NCBI GenBank assembly: GCA_018340805.1
Contig: JACMZG010000032.1
Location: 6,634,371 to 6,698,370, forward strand
Direction: 5' to 3'
DNA from: Microvelia longipes
Lineage: Eukaryota; Arthropoda; Insecta; Hemiptera; Veliidae
Length of the DNA stretch: 64,000 nucleotides
Shown: positions 44,156-54,944 of the stretch, in pieces
Layout: each line of letters opens with the position of its first letter
Position numbering within the stretch: the stretch's first letter is position 1
Notes under the pieces: generated by a model
What the model saw: the letters and a program-made list of their open reading frames with translations, nothing else
Database searches by the model: none
What the model was told of the DNA's origin: nothing
Translations under genes and position numbers: made by a program

Positions 44156-45946
44156 CATACTATATAGTTAAGGTAATTAAAGCTTTGTAAAGTAATGCAT
44201 CAGATAGCATCCTCAAACAAATAATATGGGGATTTTTTATATTAATTCACGAATGCATTGAATTACCTGAGGCTTAATTTTATATAGATTTTTTCAAGAA
44301 ACATATGACTGGTTTTTTGTTTACCTTGGGTTATTTTAAAGCCCTTGTCGACCCTAACATATTATCAAGAAGTATTTCTTAACAATAGATTATAATTCTA
44401 ATTTCTGGGGCAAAAAAATCATTTTACTTTTCCAACATTTCCTATTTCTAATTATTAATTTAAAAAAATAGAGATTTGCAATCTGGCCGCATGCATTTTT
44501 GATTTTATTTTTTTTGTATTTTTACTAAAAAATACAAAAGCTCAAGTATTGGTCAAAACAGTTTTTTATTACTAACTATCGACTCTACGCTTGTATTTTT
44601 TCTTAGCCTTAAGAAAACACCAGTGTTGTGTTGTCTTTGCTGGTTTTGAAAAATGTTACCTATTTGGATAAGAATCACATATTGTGTTACAATCATAGAC
44701 ATATAATAATAGAAACAATTACGTACTAATTATGTACCAAACAGGTAAATAAACTAGTTTACATAACTTTATATAGAGATAGCTATTAAGGTTGAACCAT
44801 AGAACTTGAAAAATAAAAGAAAACTCTTTTCAAAAGGACCAAAATATATTTAAAACGTCGCTCTCTAGACTAACCTAATTATTTTAAAAATTTCAACTTC
44901 ACCTGTATTGTAAGTAATAAATAGTATTTATTTAATTTGAATTTATTTTCGATATCCTGGCTTGATAGTCGTATTCACAACGTACAGAAAGCATACATAA
45001 TCCGCGAATCTATTAAGTATCCTTTAAATACGCTGTAAGGATTATTGGGAGGCAACCAGCGGATACGCTAGGCTAGATAAACTACCGGAGATGTACCCGC
45101 CGATAGGAGAAAGCGATCGCATTTACAATCTAGTATTTCACTATTACAACTTTGAAATAATTTTTTATGCGTAAATCTATTTGATTCTATTTTAATATAC
45201 TTTGTGTTTGAACATTCTCTAAACGAGTTAACTTAACTATAAAATGATTTGTCTTGTTAGATATAAAAAGCGATGTTTTGTCACGATCTGTTACGACGTC
45301 ATTGTACTAGATCGCTTTGCTAATACAACGGGGCAAGACCAGAGCGTATTAAATGCGCAACGGATACGATGGGCGATCGGCCTGTTTGCGTATACGTGGA
45401 AAATATATATAGCAAAGTTTACCTCCTACCGACGAAGTACGAAGTAAAAAAACGCTTCGCTCGTAACCCCGTTTTTTTCCAAAAAAAAAACTATAAAACT
45501 AAGTCAACAATTTATTGAAAGCCGCTAAATATAAAAATATGTTAAATCAAAGTTTATTCTAATTAAAGTACTACATAATAAGTAAGCTTTTATTATTAGT
45601 TAAGCTGATTAGGTTTGTACGTCATTTTTATATCTTTCATTTCATAATGTGCATAATTGTCTTTGATAATCTTTTAATATATCAATAATATTCGCGATGT
45701 ATTTTGTTTCCAAAAACTTGGGGCCTCATCACGCGAGCAGCACCATCGTTTTCTTAAAAAAATAAAGATAATTTAGAATTTTGATTGTTTTAGACTTAAG
45801 ATTAAAATTTGCTGTCTGAAATATAACTCTCGGGTTGGCGCAAACGGATAAGTTAAGGAACCACAAACAATTCAACATTGACATTAGAGGTCGCGAATCC
45901 AAGGGGGAACAGTATGGGGGAAGGGGGAGAGAATAAGAGTGAAAAA

Positions 45947-46388
45947 TTCAATTTTTACTTTTACCAATTTATACGAAATTCATATAGACCCTTATTTGGG
46001 ATCACTCATCCATCGACTCCTCATCATTCTTAGCGCTGAAAGCGATGGAAAGACTTGATTAACTCCATCAGCTCGTTGTTTGGTTAATAAAAATATTGAC
46101 AGTTTCACGTCTGTCACCACCGAGTGTTCCTCTCTGCCTCCCATCAACTCAACTTTTTTGTAAAAAAATTTTGAGTGAGCCATCTATCTTAGTATATGTT
46201 TATATCTATGGATTTGATAAAGAAATTATTTGTTTACAGACAGCTGGATTAATGAATCAGTGCTGCCACACATAACTTTGTTTATCAAAATTTTTTACGT
46301 AGATTTTTGAATCTGTAATTTTAACTATCAATAATTAAGTTGGCTAAGCTGGATTATATCCCGGCGGGAAATCTTTACGCAATTATAA
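45947..46388. other. No recognised gene
   Basis: A 63-codon minus frame (45,992-46,183) begins MAHSKFFYKKVELMGGREEH. Its base composition is less AT-rich than the flanks, but I recognise no domain and see no second exon. Confidence 0.3.
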
Positions 46389-46395
46389 GAGTAAA

Positions 46396-47190
46396 CTTAA
46401 AAATACTTATATTATAAGGAGCAAGGACTGTAAAACAATGTAATTCTCTGAAACCGAAGCCGGTTGACTGGTGCACTAAGTAATGCTGCAAACCTGACAA
46501 CAACATATTTTTTTTTTGCTTTTATGTTGCCATTCTTACATAGTCGGTGGCTAGCCCCGCGATTATTTAAATTTTTATTATCCCTGTCGTATTTAAATTT
46601 TTGACTCCCCCTATTATAAATTTAAATATTGTTGATGCATACAGTAACAATGCAAGTATCAAAATCTGACGTCAAACAATAGTCTCATAACTATTTTTGA
46701 ACACAATGAACACATTATTATTTTTTTTGTAAACTAAATAAGTTTGTTTCTTTACACGTGGGTAAACAGGATCTATTGGACAAATTTTCATTTAGTAAAA
46801 ACAAACTATATTTTTCATAAACACGAGAAAGAAATAGTCGTAAAATAATATGAAAAATATTCCCTCTGTAAATGACTTGCATTATTTAAGTAAAAACAAG
46901 ACGCATCAAACTATCGGCCATCTCGATAATGCATAATTAAATTTTTTCTTGTTATATCGTTCAATACATTTTCTTATGCCTAAAATATTATAATTAACCA
47001 TTTTATACATTTAGAACTAATAAGTAATGAAGCATTAATAAATAATTTTAATTCAATACTTCAACAACGGCAATATGCCAACTTTGTTAAAAAAATTTTA
47101 TTTGTTAAGTTGGCAGCATTACTTAGGGCACCAGTGAACCGGCTTTTCGTGTTATCAGTAGTGCTCCTTCTATATAAAGGTTATTCTAAG
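46396..47190. mobile_element. TIR element T, copy 2, with 7-bp target duplication
   Basis: 795 bp, flanked by GAGTAAA (46,389-46,395 and 47,191-47,197). The left end 'cttaaaaatacttatattat' and right end 'atataaaggttattctaag' pair imperfectly. Subterminal 'actggtgcactaagtaatgc' and its complement match copy 1. Here the left end carries the extra stretch ('ggactgtaaaacaatgtaat') seen only on the right end of copy 1. The interior is AT-rich and non-coding. Confidence 0.75.
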
Positions 47191-47234
47191 GAGTAAAAGC
47201 TAGTTGCAGATTAAATTTGGCGATTTGTTTAATC

Positions 47235-47322
47235 TAAGGAGGAACGAAGCGAGTCCGAAGTAGAGAGGATGAGCTTAGCGAATCCGATTTGGAGCGGAAA
47301 AGTTCCAAAGGACCCCGTATCG
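47235..47322 (+). mobile_element. Repeat family R, 3' modules only
   Basis: 'gaacgaagcgagtccgaagt', 'gatgagcttagcgaatccga' and 'ggaaaagttccaaaggaccc' form the R end, immediately followed by the start of another R copy in the same orientation. Confidence 0.7.
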
Positions 47323-47696
47323 GGTTTTTACTTTTCCTCATTTATACCGTAGGTATACAGGAAAAGTAATGTGTTCACAAAAAATCCGAAACCGGAATGA
47401 AACCGGAATTATCAGTTTCAGGTGTTTTAAAGGCCTCCTGAGTGGTTTTCGCAAAGTTGTCTGTCTATATGTGTGTGTGTCTATTATAATCGTAGATCCA
47501 AATATATTTATACTTAAAGAGTTAAAACTATGTACAAATCAATCGCGACGTTTTAGTAGTGTATTTGGAAAATATTGTTTTTATGACGCCATAAACCCGC
47601 AATAATAACTCAGCAGAAATTTCAAAAAATCATTAAACACGGAAAATTATGCATCAATTAAGATTTAGCGCGCACTAGCTATGTATAGACTGCATA

Positions 47697-48635
47697 CGAG
47701 GTGTGTTCAAAAAGTATCGCGACTTTTGTGTTTTTTCAAAATTATTTATATTCATGAAATATCTATTTTGTGTCCCTTCAAGTATCCCCATGAGATATTA
47801 TACACTTTTGCCAACGGTTTTTCCAATCTTCGAAGCACTTCAAAAAATCATTTATTTTTTTATCTTGTTCAGCTCCTCTTCGATGCAGTCTTTATTCTCG
47901 TCAAGCGTAGCATAACGTCGTCCTTTATGGGTCTCTTCCGTTAGGGAACAAGAAAAAGTCACAGGGGAGCAGATCTGGGGAATACGGTGGCTGCGGCATC
48001 ATTAGTGTGTTGTTTTTGGCCAAAAAGTCGCGCAAAAGCAACGATGTGTGAGCAGGGGCGTTTGATCGTGGTGCAAAGCATGTTTGTTCTTGCCACAAAT
48101 CGGCGTTTCTGCGATTCTTCGCGCAAATTGCGCTAACTTGCAGGTAATATTCCTTATTGACCGTTCTACCTGTGGCAAAGAACTCATGATGCACCAGCCC
48201 TGCGATCGAAGAAAACTGTCAGCAAAACTTTCACATTTGACCGAACTTGGCGCGCTTTTTTCGGTCTTGGTTCGTGCGGCAGCTTCCATTGAGATGATTG
48301 AGCTTTTGGTTTCCACGTCATAACCATAAACCCACGATTCTTCACCAGTTATGACCCGCTGGAGCAATTTGGTCGTCGCGGACAGAGTCCAACTCTCATG
48401 CGATACTGTTTTTGGTCGCAATTACACGTTCTTTGATCCATTTTTTTAATAGGTAAAATCGAAGACGATCCAAAACACGTGCAGCAAGCAGCTGTCAACA
48501 ATTGTGAACATTCAAAATGGCCGAGGTTGTCGCATAAGGAGGACATGAGTACCAACATAACGCCACAAAATTGAAATTCGAATATACGTAACCCGCGAAA
48601 ATTCAAAATTCGCGGTACTTTTTGAACACACCTCG
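47697..48635 (-). mobile_element. mariner element, internally deleted
   Basis: Terminal repeats CGAGGTGTGTTCAAAAAGTA and the complement, with TA at 47,695-47,696 and 48,636-48,637. At 939 bp it is shorter than the roughly 1.3 kb usual for mariner. The transposase relic is on the minus strand. The element sits inside an R copy, and the other R copies show the uninterrupted site. Confidence 0.95.
47925..48560 (-). pseudogene. mariner transposase relic
   Basis: Minus-strand frames spread over at least two registers carry recognisable transposase motifs. VITGEESWVYGYD lies at about 48,350-48,310, TVNKEYYLQV and SNAPAHTS at about 48,150-48,060, and YSPDLLPCDFFLFP at about 47,980-47,940. Mariner transposases use a D,D34D triad, and the first aspartate normally lies in a TGDESW-type motif. 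Here it is glutamate (codon GAA at 48,341-48,343). Frameshifts separate the motifs, and the N-terminal helix-turn-helix region is largely gone, so the enzyme is inactive. The plus-strand open frame over the same DNA is a shadow. The family call is secure; the subfamily is not assigned. Confidence 0.9.
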
Positions 48636-48941
48636 TATGTGGCAAGTTTATTTATTGCACAATTAGCTCAATTTTATCAATGACTTGTGTGCTTTTTAGA
48701 AAAATTGTAAAAATTCAGAAAATTATTTAATCGAGTTGAAATTTAGTACAAGTTTATACCTTCAAATATTAAATAATTACACTAAAATTCGTTTCAATAC
48801 GACAAGTATATCCGTGATTTTATTTGGTTCATACAAATTAAGCAGCATTGAGCATGGTCAGTGCTATATGGGTGACCGCTGAGATTGAAACGGATGCATT
48901 TACTGTCTGAAGACAAGCGAAGCGAGTCCGATAAAATCAAT

Positions 48942-49028
48942 CATAGTGATGCCTTATAGTGATGCCTCATAGTGATGCCTCATAGTGATGCCTCATAGTG
49001 ATGCCTCAAAGTGATGCCTCAAAGTGAT
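48942..49028 (+). repeat. 13-bp tandem repeat, about seven copies
   Basis: The unit CATAGTGATGCCT is repeated with T/A changes (CAAAGTGATGCCT) in later copies. It starts right after the R 3' end. Confidence 0.95.
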
Positions 49029-49034
49029 GCCTCA

Positions 49035-49678
49035 TATGCATGGTGAATGTAGAGCACCTTTCACCACGGTATACAAATATTTTAACAAACGTTTATATAT
49101 TTGTTATCTATTGAATGTTAAAGGTGATTAAACCTAGATGGGATCTATGATAGTGAAGTGAAGATTAAACCAGATCTATGCGGGACCTTGAACTTGAACT
49201 CTCCAGGGAACTTTCACTTGTTTTGATTAATCCCCTGGTCTTGTGTTTCCAACTTCCTACTCGACGTATCTAAGAATTCGTTACGCTCTGTATAATAATC
49301 CAGTACTATTCTTCTACTAAACAACTAAGAATAACATCACATACATGATATGCCATCAGTTTTATCATCAAACAAAAATCATTGACAGTTCTTGGTAATG
49401 AAACAAAACATATTGTTCTTATTTATTACTTAAAGATACTCTTGTACCTACGTACATTGTACCTACCTTGTATACACTTGTACCAAATTTTAATCAATTG
49501 AATTATTTTATGATTTTTTACAATTTTAAGCAAATTTTCAAAGAACAAAAAAGCAGTTTTGAAATTTCCAAAGCTTGTAAGATTGGGGTCATGGAGGGTG
49601 GAAGGTAGATTTTTTGGAAAGAAGGAAGGGCGGGCTTCCTGATTAGAATCTTATATAGTATAAATATATTGGTTGAAG

Positions 49679-49680
<2 letters not shown>
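49035..49680. other. No recognised gene
   Basis: Unassigned; includes R-like phrases near 49,370-49,500 ('acaaaaatcattgacagt', 'cttgtaccaaattttaatca') too weak to delimit. Confidence 0.4.
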
Positions 49681-49728
<48 letters not shown>

Positions 49729-49779
49729 AATATATATAATATTATTATATATATTATATATATATATATAATATTTATA

Positions 49780-49820
<41 letters not shown>

Positions 49821-49825
49821 CTATA
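49681..49825. repeat. (AT)n tract with dyad interruptions
   Basis: AT run of about 145 bp broken by 'attattaatat'-type inversions. Confidence 0.95.
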
Positions 49826-49837
49826 TATATGAGTTAC

Positions 49838-49890
49838 ATTTGTCAAAGGATAACTGTGTGATATAGTATAGGGTTAAAGTCAACACTATA
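49838..49890 (+). repeat. Dispersed repeat W, short copy
   Basis: 'tgtcaaaggataactgtgtg', 'atatagtatagggttaaagt' and 'caacactataaata', between two AT tracts; matches 31,731-31,790. Confidence 0.6.
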
Positions 49891-49949
49891 AATATTATAT
49901 ATATATTATATAAATATTAATATATATATATAATATATTTGTTCTTAGA

Positions 49950-50005
49950 CGTTTCTATGGGACACGATAACTTTCAAACGCTTTCTGTTGGATCGAATGT
50001 AACAA
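49950..50005 (+). repeat. Dispersed repeat V
   Basis: 'gtttctatgggacacgataa', 'ctttcaaacgctttctg' and 'ttggatcgaatg' recur at 51,765-51,845, also next to a long AT tract. Confidence 0.55.
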
Positions 50006-50399
50006 TGAGTTTATGAACGCTGTTATGACTATATTTGATGAGCTTATTTTTGATGTTTTGTTCTGCACAGTATAGTATACTATACTATAGTATTATAAGC
50101 TTACCCTCTTTGTTACTTCATTTCAAGTCTTAACTTCTAACTGTTCTAGTGCCTCGAAAAGACAAACTGATGTATGAGCAACACAATGTAAAATATTCCA
50201 ATCCATCATAGATCTATGGAGTCTATTATTATCTTTAAACATCTATTAATAATATGATGACACATATATAGACGACAATGCAGACTTCAACAGTTAAAAA
50301 AGTGTGTGACAATCATTATAAAGCTGCTTCAACTGATTGATTGATGAAGCTTTTTTTACTAATTAATCAATATCTAGTAATCGATATTTCCATCATCCA
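50006..50399. other. No recognised gene
   Basis: AT-rich with 'tatactatactatagtatt' near 50,080 as a small self-complementary block. Unassigned. Confidence 0.4.
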
Positions 50400-50760
50400 T
50401 CTAGTAATTGATAAAATCATCAAGTTCTTGGAATATAGGAAAAAGAAAATAATGATAAACAATAATGACAAAGAAACTAAATAAACAAATAGTGACAAAT
50501 AAACAATATAAAATAAATAAACTTAATAAGCAAATGATGACAAATAAACAATATACAATAAATAAACAAAATAAGCAAATGGTGACAAATAAACAATGTA
50601 CAATAAATAAACAAAATAAGCAAACGATGACATTTAACAATATAAAATAAATAAGCTAATGATGACAATAAACAATATAAAATAAATAAAATAAATAAAT
50701 ACACAAATTGTAAAAAAGTAAACAAACTAAAAAATAATATTGCAAATGATGACAAATAAA
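50400..50760. repeat. Tandem repeat of about 60 bp, A-rich
   Basis: Units built from 'aaatgatgacaaataaacaa' and 'tataaaataaataaac' recur about six times with drift. Open frames on both strands follow from the lack of stops in the unit. Confidence 0.85.
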
Positions 50761-50914
50761 TTAATTAAGAAATCAAATGGTGATGAATAAATTAATTATA
50801 TAAAAAAATGGTGATATAATACGGCTAGCAATTACAAACATTTGTATCTCGCACAGTATGCGCCTAGGCTGCAGCAAATCTCACTAAATCCACGGTGACA
50901 GACAACTTAATATA

Positions 50915-51040
50915 TTTATACTCAGGAGGTCTAAAAAACGCTTGAAAGAAATTTTTACAGTGAATTCTCGGTTTGGGATTTTTAGTGCCAACATGATACT
51001 TTTTCCTTATACCTACGGAAGAAATGAGGGAAAGTAAAAA
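50915..51040 (-). mobile_element. Repeat family R, start region in reverse
   Basis: 'ctcggtttgggatttttagt', 'gccaacatgatactttttcc' and 'cctacggaagaaatgaggg' match the R start hairpin in reverse. Confidence 0.55.
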
Positions 51041-51504
51041 TTGGTTGAAACAAAATGTCGGACAGTTTGAAATAGAAAGAACAAGACGAAGAAGATGAAA
51101 GTGACAGTGACTGTGGAGTAGTGTACCTGTCCTACTTGCATCCAGTATATTATATCACAGCATAGAGGTCAGGGACGATACTCGCCGCTAACTATAGGCG
51201 ACATAATACTCTCGCCTCTCTCTCTTGCCCCTCTTGCGCCACTCTCTATCTTCTAAATAATATTCTTCTTTTAATGGCGATGAAATATTTGAAATAAATC
51301 AAAAGATGTGACGCTACTTCTCAGGAAACTGCTTTATAAAGCTTCTCCCGGAAACTAAAGAAAGGAATGGATTGTAGAACAAAAAAGCACGCATTTTTAA
51401 GGAATTAAACGGCTTATTTTATTAGCAATGAGAATTTGGCCCGGAAATCTCTCTGTTTTATTTCAGTTAATATTCGAAGAATATTTAACGAAATAGTATA
51501 ACTA
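51041..51504. other. No recognised gene
   Basis: Moderate composition near 51,150-51,250 ('cgatactcgccgctaactat', 'ctctctctcttgcccctctt'); unassigned. Confidence 0.35.
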
Positions 51505-51519
51505 AATATATATATAATA

Positions 51520-51562
<43 letters not shown>

Positions 51563-51574
51563 TATTATATATAT

Positions 51575-51656
<82 letters not shown>

Positions 51657-51735
51657 ATATAATATATATATATATATATAATTATATATATATATATATA
51701 TATAATTAATATATTATATTATATTATATATTATG
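51505..51735. repeat. Longest (AT)n tract in the window
   Basis: About 230 bp of AT with TAAT/ATTA switches, which make it self-complementary at several scales. Confidence 0.95.
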
Positions 51736-51764
51736 AGCCTGTATGACCACAACCTCATAAGCTC

Positions 51765-51845
51765 ACAGGATGTTTCTATAAGACACGATAACTTTCGAAC
51801 ACTTTCTCGGATCGAAATGAAACTTGGTACAGAAATCAGCGTCGC
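51765..51845 (+). repeat. Dispersed repeat V, second copy
   Basis: 'tgtttctataagacacgata', 'actttcgaacactttctcgg' and 'atcgaaatgaaacttgg' match 49,950-50,005. The 62-codon frame at 51,733 covers it and is not credited. Confidence 0.55.
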
Positions 51846-52574
51846 TAACTTCCCAAACACCATTGTTTATGACGTATGTGTGATGTCATTAATCCACAAT
51901 AATAACCCCATAAACATTTAAACAATTATAGTCTTGTTACACGTATTAGTAATATGTATAGTTCACAAAAGAGTATCACTTCTCAAATTGTATATTTCTA
52001 TGATTATATTAACGAGCTTTAGTTATTGCTTAATTAAATATTAATTATTTCGGGTGGTTCACCAAGAAGTTAAATACCTTCAGAATATGTTATAAATTAT
52101 ATTTTTTAATTTTTATTTTTCTCGAAGGGCTGTAACATTTCATCGTATTTTATTTTGTAAAAAACTTCATCTTCATGATTATTAATATTTTTATAAATAT
52201 ATTTATTTTTATGTTAGTTTTATTGCAGTGGTGTTAGATTTATTGAGCGACATAAAAAATTTTGTCGGCCTATGTTCAACTAATTCTTTCAAATGTTTAT
52301 TTCTATATATATTTTTATTATCAGGTTCAAAATTTTCTCATACATAATTATGCTTCCTAATTTGTATGCAAGGAAGCACTGTAATAATAATGGTAAATAA
52401 TATTTGAATAAAAGAAATTTGATGATGTGGAGAAATTTAAGTAATAAAATTTACTTAGTTTCAAAATTTTATCTTTTTTCACTTTTTCTTTTTATTTTAA
52501 CTCTCTAGCATTTTGTTTTTATCATTTATAAAAAGAAAGGAAGAATCAAAAAGAAAAAAAAATAATATTTTCAC
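51846..52574. other. No recognised gene
   Basis: Very AT-rich; nothing named. Confidence 0.4.
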
Positions 52575-53049
52575 TTTTCCTCTTATTCGTACCATAGGTA
52601 GGTACGGTACTATAGGTATATTTAGTAAAAGTAATTATATTTTGAAGATTTTATAAATGTATGTACGAAGTTTTCGAACCAAAAAAAAAAGCAAAATATC
52701 TTTTAAATAGAAATCTTTTTAAGGCCTCCTAAGTGGTTTTTGACTATATGTGTGTGTGTGCATGTGTGGGTGTGTGTGTGTCTGTTATCATCGTAGCTCC
52801 AGTGTCTTTATGCTAGAGTTGAAATTTTGTACAAAAATCAGTCTAGTTGTGTTGTAGTGTCTATTGCAGTTGTGCTATTTGGAAAATATTTTTTTATAAC
52901 GTCATAACTTGCAATAATGACTCAGCAAAAATTTCGAAAAATCGTAAACCTCGGAAAAATAATGCGATCAGATTGAAATTTGGCACGCATGTGACTATGT
53001 ATAAGACTAACATATGCGCTAAGTTTTATAGGAGAGGTCATCGTATTCT
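52575..53049 (+). mobile_element. Repeat family R, 5' two-thirds
   Basis: From the start hairpin ('cacttttcctcttattcgta') through 'tgtgtgtgtgtctgttatca' to 'gaaatttggcacgcatgtga' and 'taggagaggtcatcg'. Element P follows within a few bases. The 130-codon frame (52,847-53,239) crosses the R-P junction, so it is not a gene. Confidence 0.75.
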
Positions 53050-53057
53050 ACATAAAC

Positions 53058-53582
53058 CAAGGATCTTGAATAAAGGGGATGACGCACTAAGTCGATTTGC
53101 CACACAAAAATGTGACCCAATCGAAAACCAAAAATTAGAGAGAATTCAACACAAAACACACGTCAAAACCAACTGCACATGCTTGGTACAAACTGTGCAT
53201 GCTTACAATTCTCATAACAGCGCAAGTTTTAAATTTTAAAGGCAAACTTACCTCTCAATAGTTTCCCATTGTTTATTGCTTGAGAAGGTTATAACAAAAC
53301 ACGCTTAAATTATCACTCACAGAAGTGGCAAAGTATAGTCCAAAATTTAAAATTAAATAAACACAAATGACTTAACAAGCACCACAAATGTAACAATCAC
53401 GAGAAGCACAGAAGAAAGTTGAGAAGCAAACTCGACAAGCTTACTACATAACCTACGTTTGGCGCCTTTTTTTTAATATAACAATGTTAAAGGTAAGTTT
53501 GCTCCAATTTCTCTATCTTATACAACTTCCATGGGATCAGAAAAGTTCTTTAATGCGTCATCCCCTTTATTCAAGATCCTTG
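53058..53582. mobile_element. hAT-like non-autonomous element P, copy 2
   Basis: 525 bp with ends CAAGGATCTTGAATAAAGGG and CCCTTTATTCAAGATCCTTG. Flanks are ACATAAAC (53,050-53,057) and ACGTAAAC (53,583-53,590), an 8-bp duplication with one mismatch. Its TIRs are more symmetrical than those of the 1,629 copy. No transposase frame. Confidence 0.8.
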
Positions 53583-53590
53583 ACGTAAAC

Positions 53591-53673
53591 AGATGACACC
53601 TGACATCCCAGTTTTGTTTTTATACAAACACAATACTTTTCCTATATACCTACGGTATAGACGAGGAAAAGTA
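53591..53673 (-). mobile_element. Repeat family R, start region in reverse
   Basis: 'gttttgtttttatacaaaca', 'caatacttttcctatatacc' and 'tacggtatagacgaggaaaa' are the R start in reverse. Together with 52,575 the R material on either side of P faces inward, so R here may itself be an inverted pair. Confidence 0.6.
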
Positions 53674-54944
53674 AATATCTTATCTACCTATGTAAGAATG
53701 TGCGTAGACATTTTAAAAGAAAACTCTCTAATAAAATCACACATTCCACATTCAAAGTCAAAATGTCACAATCGACTTTAAAATAATGTGCGGAGTCTCG
53801 ACATATTTACATTATCAATTATCGTCCGACATTATTGTTGACAATGTCTTTTAGCTGTAAAGAATGTAAACAAAACTTCTCTATTCTCTATGTTTAGACC
53901 TTGACTTGGTGTTGTGTGCAATATTTTGACACAGCGTATTATGTAAAGGGTTTTTACTGTCTCATCTTTGTTTTTTTAAAAAGGATTTCGTCTAGATTAG
54001 AAACTTCAGTGTATAATTATATACAGGGTGGTACATTCCAAATACATTACCCTGATTAACTTAGCTTCGTGTGAAGCTATCGCAATAAAATTGCTATCTA
54101 CCCCCCCCCCCCTATGTTGACCACTGGAAGTTCAAATACCCGATTATTTGTTTGGTAATCGTCTAGCATGTATAGTAATCTGATTATCATAATCGATTTG
54201 TCTACGGTAACTTTAAAAAATTAAATTAGAAAATACCTTTATAAAAACTATTTTGAAAACTGTGTTTTATCCGAAGCAATTTTATATCCATATAATTAAA
54301 TTTCCGAGCTATCGTTTAGCATATGTAAAGACTATTACCCATTTATAATTAAAATTAAACTTAATGGCTCTCCAGAATTCATAATTTCCAATACATCGTA
54401 AGGAAAAATTAAAGGCCACGTGGAGCAAAGAGGCCGCGTGGAGCAAAGAGGCCGAGGGCCTCTGGTTTTTTGATTTTATGGTTATATTTAGAAAAATGAA
54501 AAACTTAAAAACAAAGTGATATCAAGGAAATGTAAATAAATAAATAAAAAAAATGGTGCCTAGGTTGCATACATATGAGAGAGAGGTCGTCAGCATACTA
54601 TCTCCAGCATTGCACTCTCTAACCTTATAGACGAAACTTGACACAAAATCAACCTTGAATATCTTAATTTGTATTACATATTAATTTCCAAGCAGGAAAT
54701 TAGTTTTGTTATAAGTGATTTAAATATTATTATTTTAATTCTGATTTGATGGTTCCAGTTATATGGTTATTACGTCAAGGTTGTGGTAAATCTGTTAATT
54801 TGATCTTCATGCTCTGACAACTTCATGGTTATAACCTTTAATAGACCTTAATGGTCTAGTCATAGAAGTAGATAGAGAGGGCAAGCGGACAAAATATTGA
54901 GTAATAAGGTTTAGCAGATTGGGAAGATTTCAATTAGTCTTAGG
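53674..54944. other. No gene; short local repeats
   Basis: 'tatatacagggtggtacatt' at 54,020 resembles a transposon terminus. There is a C run at 54,101-54,111. A 16-18 bp unit ('gtggagcaaagaggccg') occurs two or three times at 54,418-54,463. Nothing coding is recognised. Confidence 0.4.

Larger units (their letters stand above)
42987..45946 (+). repeat. 3-kb tandem duplicate, copy 2 (indel-rich)
   Basis: Same order and content as 39,983-42,985. The offset falls from about 3,002 bp at the start to about 2,962 at the end through many one-base gains and losses. Examples are 'ggcggcggtgg' for 'ggcgcggtgg' in Q, and G-run length changes near 45,905. The pattern resembles uncorrected long-read sequence more than natural divergence. 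The 67-codon frame at 45,244 is not preserved in copy 1. Confidence 0.9.
47330..48935 (+). mobile_element. Repeat family R, complete copy split by mariner
   Basis: Starts TTACTTTTCCTCATTTATAC with its hairpin partner 'acaggaaaagtaat'. It runs to 'ctatgtatagactgca' at 47,694, is interrupted by mariner, resumes at 'tatgtggcaag' and ends with 'gacaagcgaagcgagtccga' at about 48,930. Without mariner it is about 670 bp. Confidence 0.75.

Noticed and set aside
45244..45447. 67-codon frame in the duplicated unit
   Set aside because: The counterpart in copy 1 (about 42,250-42,450) is broken by indels and shows no recognisable motif; the sequence quality there is doubtful.
45992..46183. 63-codon minus frame as a gene
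   Set aside because: Composition is less AT-biased than usual, but no domain, no second exon and no supporting signal were seen.
48084..48323. 79-codon plus-strand frame
   Set aside because: Antisense shadow of the mariner transposase relic, whose motifs are on the minus strand.
52847..53239. 130-codon plus-strand frame, the second longest in the window
   Set aside because: It starts in an R copy and ends inside hAT-like element P, crossing the target duplication at 53,050; a chance frame across two transposons.
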